From an uncultured Prevotella sp. (GTDB taxonomy: Bacteria > Bacteroidota > Bacteroidia > Bacteroidales > Bacteroidaceae), in the NCBI GenBank assembly GCA_944319935.1, contig CALUFM010000002.1, positions 1-64,000 on the forward strand: DNA of 64,000 bases, read 5' to 3'. Below are positions 1 to 8,462 of the stretch, piece by piece. A model generated the notes under the pieces. That model searched no databases. It saw only the letters and a list, made by a program, of their open reading frames with translations, and had not been told where the DNA came from. Positions within the stretch are counted from its first letter, which is position 1; each line of letters begins with the position of its first letter. The translations under genes were made by a program, and so were the position numbers.

Positions 1-94
1 AAAAAGCCCTGCATCAATGTGCAGCGTACATTAGACACGGATTTGAGTTTATTCTGAATTCGTCGAACTCACGTTAATTTAATAATCAAAGACT
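1..94 (+). other. Leader of the TerB/SPFH locus
   Basis: Non-coding DNA before the first gene. It holds a short inverted repeat, TGAGTT (44-49) and AACTCA (66-71), and an A/T-rich stretch just before the start codon, usual for Bacteroidota leaders. No clear -33/-7 promoter was found; it may lie outside the window. Confidence 0.3.
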
Positions 95-1096
95 ATGTAC
101 GACGAAAGAATTGAAGGGTTGATTAACGCCGCCCTTGCCGACGGCGAATTGACCGAAAAGGAGAAACAGATTTTGTTCAAGAACGCCCAGGCTCAGGGCA
201 TTGATTTGGACGAGTTTGAGATGGTGCTTGACGCAAGGTTGGTTGAGTTGAAAAAGCAACAGGCCAAACAGTTGGAAAAGACAGCCGTCCAACAATCGGC
301 ACCGAAGTCGGATAAGTTTGGAGATGTACGCAAGTGTCCGGCTTGTGGGGCTATCTTACAGTCGTTTCAAATGAAATGTGACGAATGTGGCTATGAGTTC
401 AAGAATGTAGGTTCGGTGAACTCCGCTCAAAAACTGTTTGACCTGCTGCAGGCTTCCGAGCTGAGGAAATCAGAAAGAAGAGCAGCACGCGACAATAGAA
501 GCAGCATATCAAAGGTCGTGGATGGTCTTATGGGAACGGGTGCATCCTATGACAATTATGAAGAACAAGCTACGATTATCAGGAATTTTCCTGTGCCCAA
601 TACAACGGAAGACTTGCTTGAATTGCTGGCGATGGCCACAAGTAACGCTTACGACAACGATGGTGTAGTAGGTTTAAAAGAGGAAGTATGGTTGCAGAAA
701 GCGGACCAGATTTACCAAAAAGTCATTGTCTGTGCGGCCAACGACAAACCAATGTTGGAGAAAGCAACCCGCATGGTGGCATCGTTGATGAAGCGTTTGC
801 CTGACGAAAGGTATAAGAAGTTTACCAACATTCCCACAGAGATGAAAGACCTCATTGACGAAGACCTGAAGGCTGATAGCAAGAGAAGGAGAGAGAAGGT
901 GCTGGCCCTTGTGAAGAAATACGGGATTATAAGTGGCCCGTGTCTTTTGTTGGGCATTATTCTTATGGCCATAGGCTCGGCGGCAGATTCTGAGGCGTGC
1001 AACAGTATAGGCAGTCTGCTTTTTATTGCAGGATGCGTTGTGGCTTGGTTGGGCTGGAAAGCATGGAAGAAACTTAAGGCAAGTACGTTTTTTTAA
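95..1096 (+). CDS. TerB-like / zinc-ribbon membrane protein
   Basis: Function unknown. The first 50 residues (EGLINAALADGELTEKEK) look like a TerB-type acidic helical domain. A four-cysteine zinc ribbon follows (C81, C84, C95, C98, in CPACG and CDECGY). Two hydrophobic segments at about 276-300 and 305-322 should place the C-terminus in the membrane, with the ribbon and TerB part probably in the cytoplasm. It starts a plus-strand series; the SPFH gene follows after 16 bases. In other bacteria zinc-ribbon and TerB proteins are found beside SPFH proteins of the COG4260 type in envelope-stress loci, so a membrane-surveillance role is plausible but inferred. Confidence 0.7.
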   Translation: MYDERIEGLINAALADGELTEKEKQILFKNAQAQGIDLDEFEMVLDARLVELKKQQAKQLEKTAVQQSAPKSDKFGDVRKCPACGAILQSFQMKCDECGYEFKNVGSVNSAQKLFDLLQASELRKSERRAARDNRSSISKVVDGLMGTGASYDNYEEQATIIRNFPVPNTTEDLLELLAMATSNAYDNDGVVGLKEEVWLQKADQIYQKVIVCAANDKPMLEKATRMVASLMKRLPDERYKKFTNIPTEMKDLIDEDLKADSKRRREKVLALVKKYGIISGPCLLLGIILMAIGSAADSEACNSIGSLLFIAGCVVAWLGWKAWKKLKASTFF

Positions 1097-1112
1097 TCTA
1101 AATATTTGAGAT

Positions 1113-2456
1113 ATGGGACTATTCGGATTAGGTGGCAGAGGCAAATCAGGCGGAATACTGAATGTCATCCGCTGCGACGAGCAAGAATATTTAGTGTGGA
1201 AGTGGCGGCCTGAAGGGCAAGCCGTAAATTCCACTACACGTGAGAACTCGATACGTTACGGCAGCAGTCTGCGTGTGAAGGACGGCGAAGTGGCGGTCTT
1301 CGTGTACAAACAGAAGGACGGGACGATGCAGGACTTCATCGAAGGACCGTATGACGACACCATCAAGACGGCCAACTTCCCCGTGCTGTCAAGCATCGTG
1401 GGGCTGGCCTTTGGCGGAGAGTCGCCGTTCCAGGCGGAGATTTACTTCATCAATCTTGCCGGCAACGTGCAGATAAAGTTCGGCATACCTTACTTTGACG
1501 TGTTCGACCCACGCTTCTTGGACTTTGCCGTACCAGTGGCAGTGCGCGGCACGATAACGTTCAACATAACGGATTACCGAGCTTTCATAAAGCTGAACAG
1601 GATGATAAACTTCACCTTGGAAGACTTTAAGAAGCAGGTGAAAGACGCTGTGACGAAGTATGTAAAGTCGTTTGTTGCCAACGCTCCGCAGGACAACGGC
1701 ATACCCGTGCTTCAGCTTGAGCGCAAGATAGCCGATATATCTGACCTCTTGCAGGCGCGCCTTTCAAAAGAGATGGCAGATGATTTCGGCGTGAACCTGA
1801 AGCGCATTGACCTTGCCAGCATAGAACCTGACAAGGAGAGTGAGGGTTATCGCGAACTCCGCCACGTGACCGCTGAGCAACAGACGCAAACAATCGAGAC
1901 TCAGACAGAAGTCAACATAAAGAACTTGCATGACACCCAGGCCATCAACGCGGAGAACATGCAGGAGTCGTTGCGCATACAGCGCGAGGAGGCCCAGCGT
2001 GCGCAACGCCTCCAGACGGAGAGCAACTTCATCGGGGCGCACGCCCTCGACCAGCAGACCACGGTATTGAAGGCCGGCGCGGAAAACCTTGGAGCTATGG
2101 GAAGCATGGGCGACGGCGGAGGAATGAACGCCGCCGGTATGATGACCGGCATGATGATGGGCGGCGCGATGGGCAGCCAGATGGCCGGTATGATGAACAA
2201 CATGGGGCAGCAAATGCAGAATGGCATGAACACTCCGCCACCGCCTCCACAGGCAAGTTACATGGTGGCGCAGAACGGACAGCAGAGCGGCCCGTTCACA
2301 ATACCGCAGTTGCAGCAGCTCGTCCAGCAGGGACAGGTTACCGCGCAGACATACGTGTGGAAGCAGGGCATGGCCAACTGGGCTTTGGCCGGGCAGGTGC
2401 AAGAGCTTGCGCAGTTGTTTATGGCCAACACTCCGCCGCCTCCACCAGTAATGTAA
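1113..2456 (+). CDS. SPFH-domain protein with C-terminal GYF_2 domain
   Basis: Resembles the COG4260 / YdjI-like (virion-core-like) branch of SPFH proteins, which oligomerise on membranes. The SPFH region spans about residues 25-300, with a helical Gln/Glu-rich stretch near 265-300. A Met/Gly-rich linker (about 320-375) with many MMG/MAG steps and a proline run follow. The last 55 residues (YMVAQNGQQSGPFT...W.QGMANW) match the GYF_2 pattern, a proposed peptide-binding module. No signal peptide or transmembrane helix is evident. The next gene encodes another GYF_2 domain, so the two proteins may bind the same partner. Exact function unknown. Confidence 0.8.
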   Translation: MGLFGLGGRGKSGGILNVIRCDEQEYLVWKWRPEGQAVNSTTRENSIRYGSSLRVKDGEVAVFVYKQKDGTMQDFIEGPYDDTIKTANFPVLSSIVGLAFGGESPFQAEIYFINLAGNVQIKFGIPYFDVFDPRFLDFAVPVAVRGTITFNITDYRAFIKLNRMINFTLEDFKKQVKDAVTKYVKSFVANAPQDNGIPVLQLERKIADISDLLQARLSKEMADDFGVNLKRIDLASIEPDKESEGYRELRHVTAEQQTQTIETQTEVNIKNLHDTQAINAENMQESLRIQREEAQRAQRLQTESNFIGAHALDQQTTVLKAGAENLGAMGSMGDGGGMNAAGMMTGMMMGGAMGSQMAGMMNNMGQQMQNGMNTPPPPPQASYMVAQNGQQSGPFTIPQLQQLVQQGQVTAQTYVWKQGMANWALAGQVQELAQLFMANTPPPPPVM

Positions 2457-2463
2457 GCTAACA

Positions 2464-2549
2464 AGCAGACAAGTTTTTAGCAGATGAGCCGTCTGTAGAC
2501 GGGCAGGCAAGGTTTTTTGATTGTCGCTTGTTGCTGTCACTTGTCTGCT
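2464..2549. repeat. Gene-end inverted repeat after the SPFH gene
   Basis: AGCAGACAAG (2464-2473) pairs with CTTGTCTGCT (2540-2549). Inside is a second hairpin, GCCGTC-tgta-GACGGGC. The right flank repeats the word TCAACTTG. The left arm starts 8 bases past the SPFH stop codon. It may partly terminate transcription before the next codirectional gene. Confidence 0.6.
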
Positions 2550-2577
2550 GTCAACTTGTCAACTAAAAAAATGAGAT

Positions 2578-2916
2578 ATGGAAAATTCTTTTGATTCGAT
2601 TGACCGCCTCATGGAGTTTGGCATGAGCATGGCTGTGGCTCAGCAGATGATGAACACCATGAACAACGCCATGGCCAACATGCACGTGGCTGGTGCGGGC
2701 ACGCCCGTAATGAAAACCGTGGCACAATATTACGCCGTGATAAACGGCGGGCAGGTTGGCCCGATGACGGAAGCCGAAGTGGTGAAAATGGTCGAGGCGG
2801 ACAGCATCTGTGAGGACACGCTGATGTGGAAAACCGGCGCGGCGGCCTGGGTCCAGGCCAAACAGTTGCCGGAAATAAACAAAATATTCATGTTGCGAAA
2901 AATCAATAAACAATGA
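2578..2916 (+). CDS. Small GYF_2-domain protein
   Basis: A 112-residue protein. The N-terminal third is helical and Met-rich (MNTMNNAMANMHVAG), like the linker of the preceding SPFH protein. Residues about 50-108 form a GYF_2 domain (YYAVINGGQVGPMTEAEV, ending in MWKTGAAAWVQA). No signal peptide. Its stop overlaps the next start as ATGA, so the two are translationally coupled. It looks like a free-standing copy of the C-terminal module of the SPFH protein, perhaps an adaptor. Function unproven. Confidence 0.7.
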   Translation: MENSFDSIDRLMEFGMSMAVAQQMMNTMNNAMANMHVAGAGTPVMKTVAQYYAVINGGQVGPMTEAEVVKMVEADSICEDTLMWKTGAAAWVQAKQLPEINKIFMLRKINKQ

Positions 2917-3260
2917 AGATTGACTTTATCAATGCCCTCGTGGCTCTTGCCGTGTCGGCTTTGCTGGCGTGGGGCGCGTACTCCATGACCAGTGTTGAGA
3001 GTCTCAAGACGCTTGTCGCCATCGTTTCGTTTGTCGCATTGACGGCGTCAAGCATGTGTGCCATCGCAATAAAAACGGGAGAACAACGTTCTTCAGTTGT
3101 GAATCGCGCCACGTCGGGAGTGTTTTTCATTTTCCTGATAATACTCAACGGCGTGTTCACTTTCTTTGATTTCTCCAGGCCATTGTATGTAATTCTTAAC
3201 GCCCTGACGCTGCTCGTCATGTTGCTGGTGAACAGGAGCGTGGCAAGGTCGGGGATGTGA
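2913..3260 (+). CDS. Small integral membrane protein
   Basis: A 115-residue hydrophobic protein with three to four predicted transmembrane segments (about 7-25, 28-50, 68-85, 87-105) and very short loops. No recognised family. The start overlaps the GYF_2 gene by four bases (ATGA), which supports this start and a common transcript. Probably an inner-membrane partner of the SPFH/GYF_2 proteins; inferred from position only. Confidence 0.6.
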   Translation: MKIDFINALVALAVSALLAWGAYSMTSVESLKTLVAIVSFVALTASSMCAIAIKTGEQRSSVVNRATSGVFFIFLIILNGVFTFFDFSRPLYVILNALTLLVMLLVNRSVARSGM

Positions 3261-3298
3261 TGTCATTAATGTCTAACATAAATAATATTGATTGAAAA

Positions 3299-3841
3299 AT
3301 GAAAAAGAGTTTTGTTTTGGCGGCAATGTTCGCCGTGGCTCTTTCGCTGGCCTCAGTTGGCTGTAACGGCGGAAAGACGCAGAAAGCTGAAAACATTGAC
3401 AGCGCGGCTGTTGACAGTGTGAAGGACACAACGGTTGTCGAGAAGGCGGAGCCTGAAATACCTGAAGAGGAAATCAAGGCGACCGTCACCGAGACGTGTG
3501 TCGCCATGTTCAAGGCTGACATGAGTTTTGACAACAGCAACGTATTTGACAAGTACTTCACCCCTGAATTCAAAGCCTTGGTCAAGAAAGTTCGCGACCG
3601 CGAGGCGCGTACAGGCGACCTTTTGCTTGACTATAACATAATACTTGATGCTCAAGACTATCCTGACAACGCCAAGCCGAAGGTGCTTTCGGTTGACGTC
3701 AAGTCGGCTACGGAGGCCGTGGCCGAGGTTCAGGCGTGGAAAGGCAACAACAGGACCGTGACGCTGAAGCAAGTGGACGGCAAGTGGCTTGTTGACGACA
3801 TTTCGGGCGAACGTGCCAATTTGGAAAAACTTTTAAAATGA
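3299..3841 (+). CDS. Lipoprotein with helical/NTF2-like C-terminal domain
   Basis: A lipoprotein signal peptide ends in the lipobox ASVGC at residue 22. After the cysteine comes a low-complexity linker with DSAAVDSV. The rest (about 60-180) is one soluble domain ending in a KQVDGKWLVDD strand pattern, as in DUF3828/NTF2-like Bacteroidota lipoproteins. No surface-export acidic cluster follows the cysteine, so a periplasm-facing protein is more likely. The stop overlaps the start of the next lipoprotein gene (ATGA). Exact family assignment is tentative. Confidence 0.65.
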   Translation: MKKSFVLAAMFAVALSLASVGCNGGKTQKAENIDSAAVDSVKDTTVVEKAEPEIPEEEIKATVTETCVAMFKADMSFDNSNVFDKYFTPEFKALVKKVRDREARTGDLLLDYNIILDAQDYPDNAKPKVLSVDVKSATEAVAEVQAWKGNNRTVTLKQVDGKWLVDDISGERANLEKLLK

Positions 3842-4440
3842 AAATCATGAATATGAGACATCTTGCGGTAACGGCATTGGCCGTTGCCTCTTTCTCGTTC
3901 ATCGCCACGGGATGTGGCGGCAACGCCAAAAGCGGCGATGCGGCGAAGGCCGACAGCGCGGCAGTTGACAGTGTTAACGACGCAGTCAAGGCGGCCAAGC
4001 AGGCCGAGCCGAAGCAGAGCGAAGCCGCAAAGAAGCTGGGACTGAAGCCCTTGGCCACGTCGCCGTCAGGTGAGTACACGTATTATTTGGACAAGAAGAA
4101 CCTTGCCTTCTACATTGACAACCCTGCCGCCGGCAAGCTTGACAAGATCGACTTTGTTGAGAAATATGAGCTTATAAACATTAATCCGGGCGAAATAACG
4201 GATTATTCAGTGCGCAAGGACAAGGTTGTGTTCATCATTTTCAACGGTGGCAACACGTCGGAAATGGAAGGCTACTACGGCGCATACTTCAGCATGAAGG
4301 ACAACAAGATGCACGACATTACGTTTACGCCGGCCATGAAGTTCAACAAGGACAAGTCTGTGCTTGAGGTCTTCGAGCCTACTTCGCCGTATCCTTATCC
4401 TGAGGGTAAGGACGTGACATACGACTTGGACAAGCTGTAA
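3838..4440 (+). CDS. Lipoprotein, function unknown
   Basis: Signal peptide with lipobox IATGC (cysteine near residue 26), then a linker with DSAAVDSVNDA, nearly the same as in the preceding lipoprotein, which suggests the two N-terminal regions are paralogous. The C-terminal domain (about 70-200) is rich in lysine and aspartate and ends in PYPYPEGKDVTYDLDKL. No known family recognised. The start overlaps the upstream stop by four bases; a second Met four residues in is an alternative. Last gene of the plus-strand series before a strong terminator. Confidence 0.6.
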   Translation: MKIMNMRHLAVTALAVASFSFIATGCGGNAKSGDAAKADSAAVDSVNDAVKAAKQAEPKQSEAAKKLGLKPLATSPSGEYTYYLDKKNLAFYIDNPAAGKLDKIDFVEKYELININPGEITDYSVRKDKVVFIIFNGGNTSEMEGYYGAYFSMKDNKMHDITFTPAMKFNKDKSVLEVFEPTSPYPYPEGKDVTYDLDKL

Positions 4441-4460
4441 GCCTTGCAATGGCTTTAAAT

Positions 4461-4496
4461 AAAGAGCAGTGTCGGTAAAAGACATTGCTCTTTTTT
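4461..4496 (+). terminator. Intrinsic terminator of the TerB/SPFH/lipoprotein series
   Basis: AAAGAGCAGTGTC pairs with GACATTGCTCTTT (one G-U type change), followed by six T. It lies 20 bases past the stop of the last lipoprotein. Confidence 0.85.
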
Positions 4497-5035
4497 ATGC
4501 CGGTAGCTGACAGGGGGGAGGTAAGTTGCCGGCCTTGTTGTTTGCCAAGTTGTGTATGACGGCGTAAAAGGATTAAAATGGACTGCGCCTGGACGATGAT
4601 ATTTGTTTACCTTTGCGGCAAAAGTGGTTGCGCGGTCATGCTGCCGTAAGGTTTATTGAAGCCGTAAGGCCTTGAAACGCATGGCCTCAAAACCGCAAAA
4701 CAAAAAAATTCAGCTCACGATGGACAACTTTGTAAAAAAATTCTTACATTTGCGATGTCGCAGCAATGCGGCTGGCATATCGAGGAAGCGACGATGCTTT
4801 AGCTTGACAGAGAATCTGGACCATTCACTGCACGTAAGCGGAGGGCATGAAGCTGTTCCCCCTTGTTTCGTATACGTTTCTTTGTCCCTCAATGGGGCGG
4901 ATGGATGTGTGCGAACTAAGGCGTGGGCTGAATTTCATTCTTGACGTTTTGTTTGCCAAGGGTTTTCTTTCAATGGTAAAACGTAAGTTTGCGCCTTTTT
5001 GCCAATTTAATAACTAATATTAAAAACTTAAAATC
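4497..5035. other. Gene-free stretch with possible -7 boxes
   Basis: No convincing gene. TACCTTTGC (4608-4616), TACATTTGC (4745-4753) and TAAGTTTGC (4984-4992) resemble plus-strand -7 boxes but lack a well-spaced TTTG. The last is the most likely promoter for the lipoprotein at 5036. A 90-codon open frame at 4672-4944 has no gene-like features. Confidence 0.35.
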
Positions 5036-5482
5036 ATGAAGAAAATTTATGTTGCCGCGCTGTTGTTCGCGGCTGTAAGCACGGCTTTTGTAAGTTGTGG
5101 TGGAAGTAAGAGCGAGTCAACATCGGCTGATGAGGACACAACCGAGATGACGACAGACAGCCTTACGGATGAGTCAACAGACGACTTCGGCGACGCCACC
5201 GACGAGACTGAAGATGAAAGCTCTTCTGACGAGACGGCAAGCGCGGACGTCGAGGAGTTGCTGGATTCTTATGAGAGCTACGTTGACGAGTACATCTCGT
5301 TTATGAAGAAGGCCGTAAGTGGCGACATGACAGCCATGGCCAAGTATCCTGAATTGCTGCAGAAAGCGCAGGACTTCAGCGAGAAATGCGAAGCCGCCAA
5401 GGGCGATTTCACCTCCGCCCAGCTCAACCGTTACATGGAGATAACAGCCAAGATGACTGAAGCGGCCAAGGACATGCAGTGA
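5036..5482 (+). CDS. Small acidic lipoprotein
   Basis: A 148-residue lipoprotein. The signal peptide ends in AFVSC (cysteine near residue 21). A strongly acidic Ser/Thr/Asp/Glu linker follows (about 28-70), then a compact helical domain (about 72-148) with DSYESYVDEYISFMKKA. It resembles short Bacteroidota lipoproteins of unknown function with an acidic stalk and one helical domain. Monocistronic: an A/T-rich leader before it and a good terminator after it. Role unknown. Confidence 0.65.
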   Translation: MKKIYVAALLFAAVSTAFVSCGGSKSESTSADEDTTEMTTDSLTDESTDDFGDATDETEDESSSDETASADVEELLDSYESYVDEYISFMKKAVSGDMTAMAKYPELLQKAQDFSEKCEAAKGDFTSAQLNRYMEITAKMTEAAKDMQ

Positions 5483-5502
5483 TTTTTCATCACACTTTGT
5501 GG

Positions 5503-5532
5503 AAAGCAGGGGCATACCGCTCCTGCTTTTTT
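5503..5532 (+). terminator. Intrinsic terminator after the acidic lipoprotein
   Basis: AAAGCAGGGGC (5503-5513) pairs with GCTCCTGCTTT (5519-5529), followed by a T run. Confidence 0.8.
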
Positions 5533-5559
5533 ATGTCATTGATAATCAGGGTGTTTGGA

Positions 5560-5662
5560 AGTTTACGGCGGAACGCCGTGTTTTGTCGTGCGAACAGTGG
5601 CCTTTCAGGCGGCAAAATGCTGCTTCTTGTGTTGCGGAAGATGGCCTTTTGAAAAGTGGATT
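5560..5662 (+). repeat. Dispersed intergenic repeat, copy 1
   Basis: Carries the core GTGGCCTTTCAGG (5597-5609) and the 20-mer TTGCGGAAGATGGCCTTTTG (5632-5651). Both recur exactly in copy 2 near 19.0 kb. Units alternate between GGCCTTTTG and GCGGAAGA-like words, giving weak hairpins. Lies between the lipoprotein and the kinase gene. Confidence 0.6.
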
Positions 5663-5769
5663 GCGATGAATTGTGTGGCGGGGTGGGCGAGCGCGTTGAA
5701 TTGCTTGTCATTGCAAGGTAGGCCACGGCTTATCTGCAGGCCTGCTTGTGTTGGTTGTTTGCCTTGCCG

Positions 5770-7077
5770 CTATTGCTTGCCTGAGCTGTCTTTTGTTTGT
5801 TGCTTGTCGCTGTCAGTGCCGTTTTCAGCGTCCGTTAGTCCATTGAGCTTTTTGTACATAGGCTTTACTATGTCGGTGTAATGTGTCGCCAAGGCTTGTT
5901 TGACGATGGCCTGTTCGGCTACAGAGAGGTCTTTTTGTTCTTCAGGGTAGCTTTCCCAAATGTGGTATAGTAGATTGGTTATTTCTGTGTAGGCCTTGTC
6001 ATAGTTTTCTCTTGACATTTCTTTCGGCATTTTATAGTCTGCCACGGCTTCCGACATCCTGCGTTTGCCTTCCTCGATGACGGCTGCCAGTTTCTCGTCA
6101 CGGCTTGTCCCGCTTGGCTGTTCGGTGTTTGCGGCCTTGGTTTCCGCTTGTTGTGTGGTTTCAGTTTGCTGTGGCTTGGGGGATAAGTATATGGTGTCAG
6201 CCTGTTTGGTGGTGGCGGTGTTTTCGTTGTATGTCGGGGTGCTGTCTTGTCGTGGCGCGTATGTCTGTTTGCCGTAAAGCCAGACGAGGCATGCAGTCAT
6301 GGCTATGAGGGTTGCCGTCAAGGCCGCGTTGCGGCGCGCGTGGCGTCGTATGGAGACGGCGCGGCGCACTTCCTCGATGTTCTGGTAACGCTTGTCGGCT
6401 TCAGCTTTGCATTTCCTGACAACGCCTTTGAAGGCAAAGCCGAGCTTCATGTCTTCAAGCACGCAGCCAAGGCTGTATATGTCGTTGCGTATGTCGGCTT
6501 CGCGTTTTGATGTCTGTTCTGGTGAGATGTATCCTTCCGTGCCGGCGGGCTGTTTGTAGACGGCGTAGTCGTCGGTGTCGGAAAGTCCGAAGTCTATCAG
6601 TTTTACGTGTTGGCCGTTGCGCGTAATCATTATGTTCGACGGCTTCAGGTCGCGGTGGGCTGTTTGCTTGCCGTGGATGTATTCCAATGCGTCCATCACT
6701 TGGGCGGCTATCCGCAGACGTTCTTTTTCCGTGTGCTGCGTTGTGAGCCATTCTTTCAGCGTGCAACCGTCAACCCATTCCATGACGATGCACGGCCCCA
6801 ACCCGTCTATCGTCTCGAAGCCTGTGGCCATGGCGATGCACGGGTGTTGCATCATTATGAGGATGTCAAATTCTTTCCTCAGCAGCGTCAGGTACGCGCT
6901 ATCCGTGCGTTGAGGCTCTTTTAGTCCTTTCAGTATCCACCACCTTCCATACCGCTTTGCCTTGGCAATGAGGTTGAAGCCTTTGGTCGGTATGGTCTCG
7001 ATGTCTGTGAAATGGCTTGTCGTGTTGTCGCCGTCGGAAGGTATGAATCCTGATACTGAAATGTCGTTGTCGCTCAT
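5770..7077 (-). CDS. Membrane-anchored serine/threonine protein kinase
   Basis: A Hanks-type kinase that phosphorylates Ser/Thr on proteins. The kinase domain covers about residues 25-235: catalytic lysine K50 (WWILKGL), E69, catalytic loop HRDLKPSN (141-148), DFG (162-164) and SPEQ (185-188). The glycine-rich loop is weak. One transmembrane segment (about 250-268) is followed by a Thr/Gln-rich linker and a roughly 100-residue helical extracytoplasmic part, with no PASTA or TPR repeats. It starts 13 bases after the coaW stop and is probably cotranscribed with it. Substrates unknown; no partner phosphatase gene is nearby. Confidence 0.88.
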   Translation of the reverse strand: MSDNDISVSGFIPSDGDNTTSHFTDIETIPTKGFNLIAKAKRYGRWWILKGLKEPQRTDSAYLTLLRKEFDILIMMQHPCIAMATGFETIDGLGPCIVMEWVDGCTLKEWLTTQHTEKERLRIAAQVMDALEYIHGKQTAHRDLKPSNIMITRNGQHVKLIDFGLSDTDDYAVYKQPAGTEGYISPEQTSKREADIRNDIYSLGCVLEDMKLGFAFKGVVRKCKAEADKRYQNIEEVRRAVSIRRHARRNAALTATLIAMTACLVWLYGKQTYAPRQDSTPTYNENTATTKQADTIYLSPKPQQTETTQQAETKAANTEQPSGTSRDEKLAAVIEEGKRRMSEAVADYKMPKEMSRENYDKAYTEITNLLYHIWESYPEEQKDLSVAEQAIVKQALATHYTDIVKPMYKKLNGLTDAENGTDSDKQQTKDSSGKQ

Positions 7078-7090
7078 TTGCGCTTATTGG

Positions 7091-7936
7091 TCACTGTAGG
7101 CTTTCCGTCTTGTAGCGTTTGTCGAAATAACATAATGCCGCGCCTATGGCTGTGCAAAATTCTGAATTGTCAGGTATTATCAGTTTCACTCCGTATAGTT
7201 TTTCAATTGGCGGGAAAACCATACGGCATTGGGGTAGGAGGGTAAGGTTGCCAATCATGACGTATTCGCGTATGCTGCTGCCTATTGATGCAAGCACGGC
7301 GGACTGTCCCACAGACTGCAGCACCATCCAAATCAGGCCCACTGCGATGTCTTCACGTGAGGCGTCGCTCTTCGCGTTGCCGAACAATGATGCCACGGCA
7401 GACATTGGCAGGCCTGGCAGTGGGCGTGAGCTGATGTCGCCAATGCGCAGGTTGATGTTTGAAACGTTGCCCATTATGGCCATTTCAGATAACGTCTTGA
7501 TGTCGTCTGTCTTGAGTAACAGGCGCGCCAAGCCCTGCAACGTGCCTCCACCGATGCCTATGCCGCCGATGTGTTCGATGCAGTCGTCTTCGCATTTGAC
7601 GAGCGATGTGCCTGTGCCCATGCTTACAACGATAATCCTGTCGCGTCCTGATTCGTGCCGTGCGCCAAGTCCGTCGGCTATGAATTCGCCGGCCTTGTCT
7701 GTCGGTAAGCCGTAAACGGGCTTGTTGATGTAGGCCGCGCCGACGCCTGTAAGCATGATGTGTTCTACGTCAGAGAGTTGTATCTTGTTGTCGTACAGGT
7801 ATTTGCCAAATGCTCCGTAAAGTGATGTCACGGGGTCGGTAGCCTTGATCCGCATCGGTGAGATAACCCTGTTGTCGCGTATTCCGACAATTTTCGTCGT
7901 GCTGATGCCGACGTCTATTCCTATCACAATTCCCAT
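7091..7936 (-). CDS. coaW: Type II pantothenate kinase
   Basis: Phosphorylates pantothenate, the first step of coenzyme A synthesis. The N-terminus MGIVIGIDVGISTTKIVGI is the phosphate-binding loop of the actin-like ATPase fold; GGIGIGGGTLQGLARLL and the C-terminal GAALCYF stretch also fit eukaryote/Staphylococcus-type PanK. At 281 residues it has the usual size. An upstream in-frame Met at 7972 is excluded because a promoter -7 box sits at 7969-7977, so transcription should begin after it. First gene of a unit with the Ser/Thr kinase. Confidence 0.88.
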   Translation of the reverse strand: MGIVIGIDVGISTTKIVGIRDNRVISPMRIKATDPVTSLYGAFGKYLYDNKIQLSDVEHIMLTGVGAAYINKPVYGLPTDKAGEFIADGLGARHESGRDRIIVVSMGTGTSLVKCEDDCIEHIGGIGIGGGTLQGLARLLLKTDDIKTLSEMAIMGNVSNINLRIGDISSRPLPGLPMSAVASLFGNAKSDASREDIAVGLIWMVLQSVGQSAVLASIGSSIREYVMIGNLTLLPQCRMVFPPIEKLYGVKLIIPDNSEFCTAIGAALCYFDKRYKTESLQ

Positions 7937-7968
7937 GTGTGAAAATGATTTGCGTGAAAATAACTTGT

Positions 7969-8000
7969 GCAAAGTTAGGTATTATTTGCTGAAATAGCAA
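7969..8000 (-). promoter_or_regulatory. Promoter of coaW and the kinase gene
   Basis: On the minus strand TTG (7998-8000), 20 bases, then TAACTTTGC (7969-7977). Transcription should start near 7962, ahead of the ATG at 7936. Confidence 0.7.
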
Positions 8001-8021
8001 GAGCTGTGTTGCGGATTTTGA

Positions 8022-8064
8022 AAAACAAAAAGCCGCAACTTCACATTTGATGAGGTTGCGGCTT
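8022..8064 (-). terminator. Intrinsic terminator of infC-rpmI-rplT
   Basis: AGCCGCAAC (8031-8039) pairs with GTTGCGGCT (8055-8063); in the minus direction a U-rich tract follows. It lies 21 bases past the rplT stop. Confidence 0.85.
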
Positions 8065-8084
8065 CCTATTGTAGTCTTGTTTGT

Positions 8085-8429
8085 TTACTTAACCTTCTCA
8101 ACGATGGCCTTGAATGCTTCGGGGTTGTTCATTGCGAGGTCGGCAAGAACCTTGCGGTTGATTTCGATACCGGCTTTGTGCAACGCTCCCATCAATGTTG
8201 AGTAGCTCATGTTCTCAAGACGCGCGGCTGCGTTGATACGCTGAATCCACAGTGAGCGGAACGTGCGCTTCTTGTTGCGGCGGTCGCGGTAAGCGTATGT
8301 GAGACCTTTCTCCCATGTGTTCTTGGCTACCGTCCAGACATTCTTCCTTGCTCCGTAGTATCCACGGGTAAGTTTCAGGATTCTTTTCCTTCTTGCTCTT
8401 GAAGCAACGTGATTAACTGATCTTGGCAT
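8085..8429 (-). CDS. rplT: 50S ribosomal protein L20
   Basis: Binds 23S rRNA early in assembly of the large subunit. At 114 residues the length is usual. The N-terminus [20 protein letters not shown], the basic block [20 protein letters not shown] and the C-terminal globular part match the family along the whole length. Third gene of the conserved infC-rpmI-rplT order, 33 bases after rpmI, followed by a strong terminator. In Proteobacteria and Firmicutes L20 represses this operon; no such leader could be identified here. Confidence 0.97.
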   Translation of the reverse strand: MPRSVNHVASRARRKRILKLTRGYYGARKNVWTVAKNTWEKGLTYAYRDRRNKKRTFRSLWIQRINAAARLENMSYSTLMGALHKAGIEINRKVLADLAMNNPEAFKAIVEKVK

Positions 8430-8462
8430 AGTTTTTTCCCTTTAATTTTGTTAGACAATAGA

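Noticed and set aside
4608..4753. Promoters at TACCTTTGC (4608) and TACATTTGC (4745)
   Set aside because: The -7 boxes are good but TTTG is absent or wrongly spaced, and no gene begins within a sensible distance.
4672..4944. 90-codon open frame between lipoprotein genes
   Set aside because: Mixed composition, no conserved motif, no ribosome-binding context, and it overlaps possible promoter boxes of the next gene.
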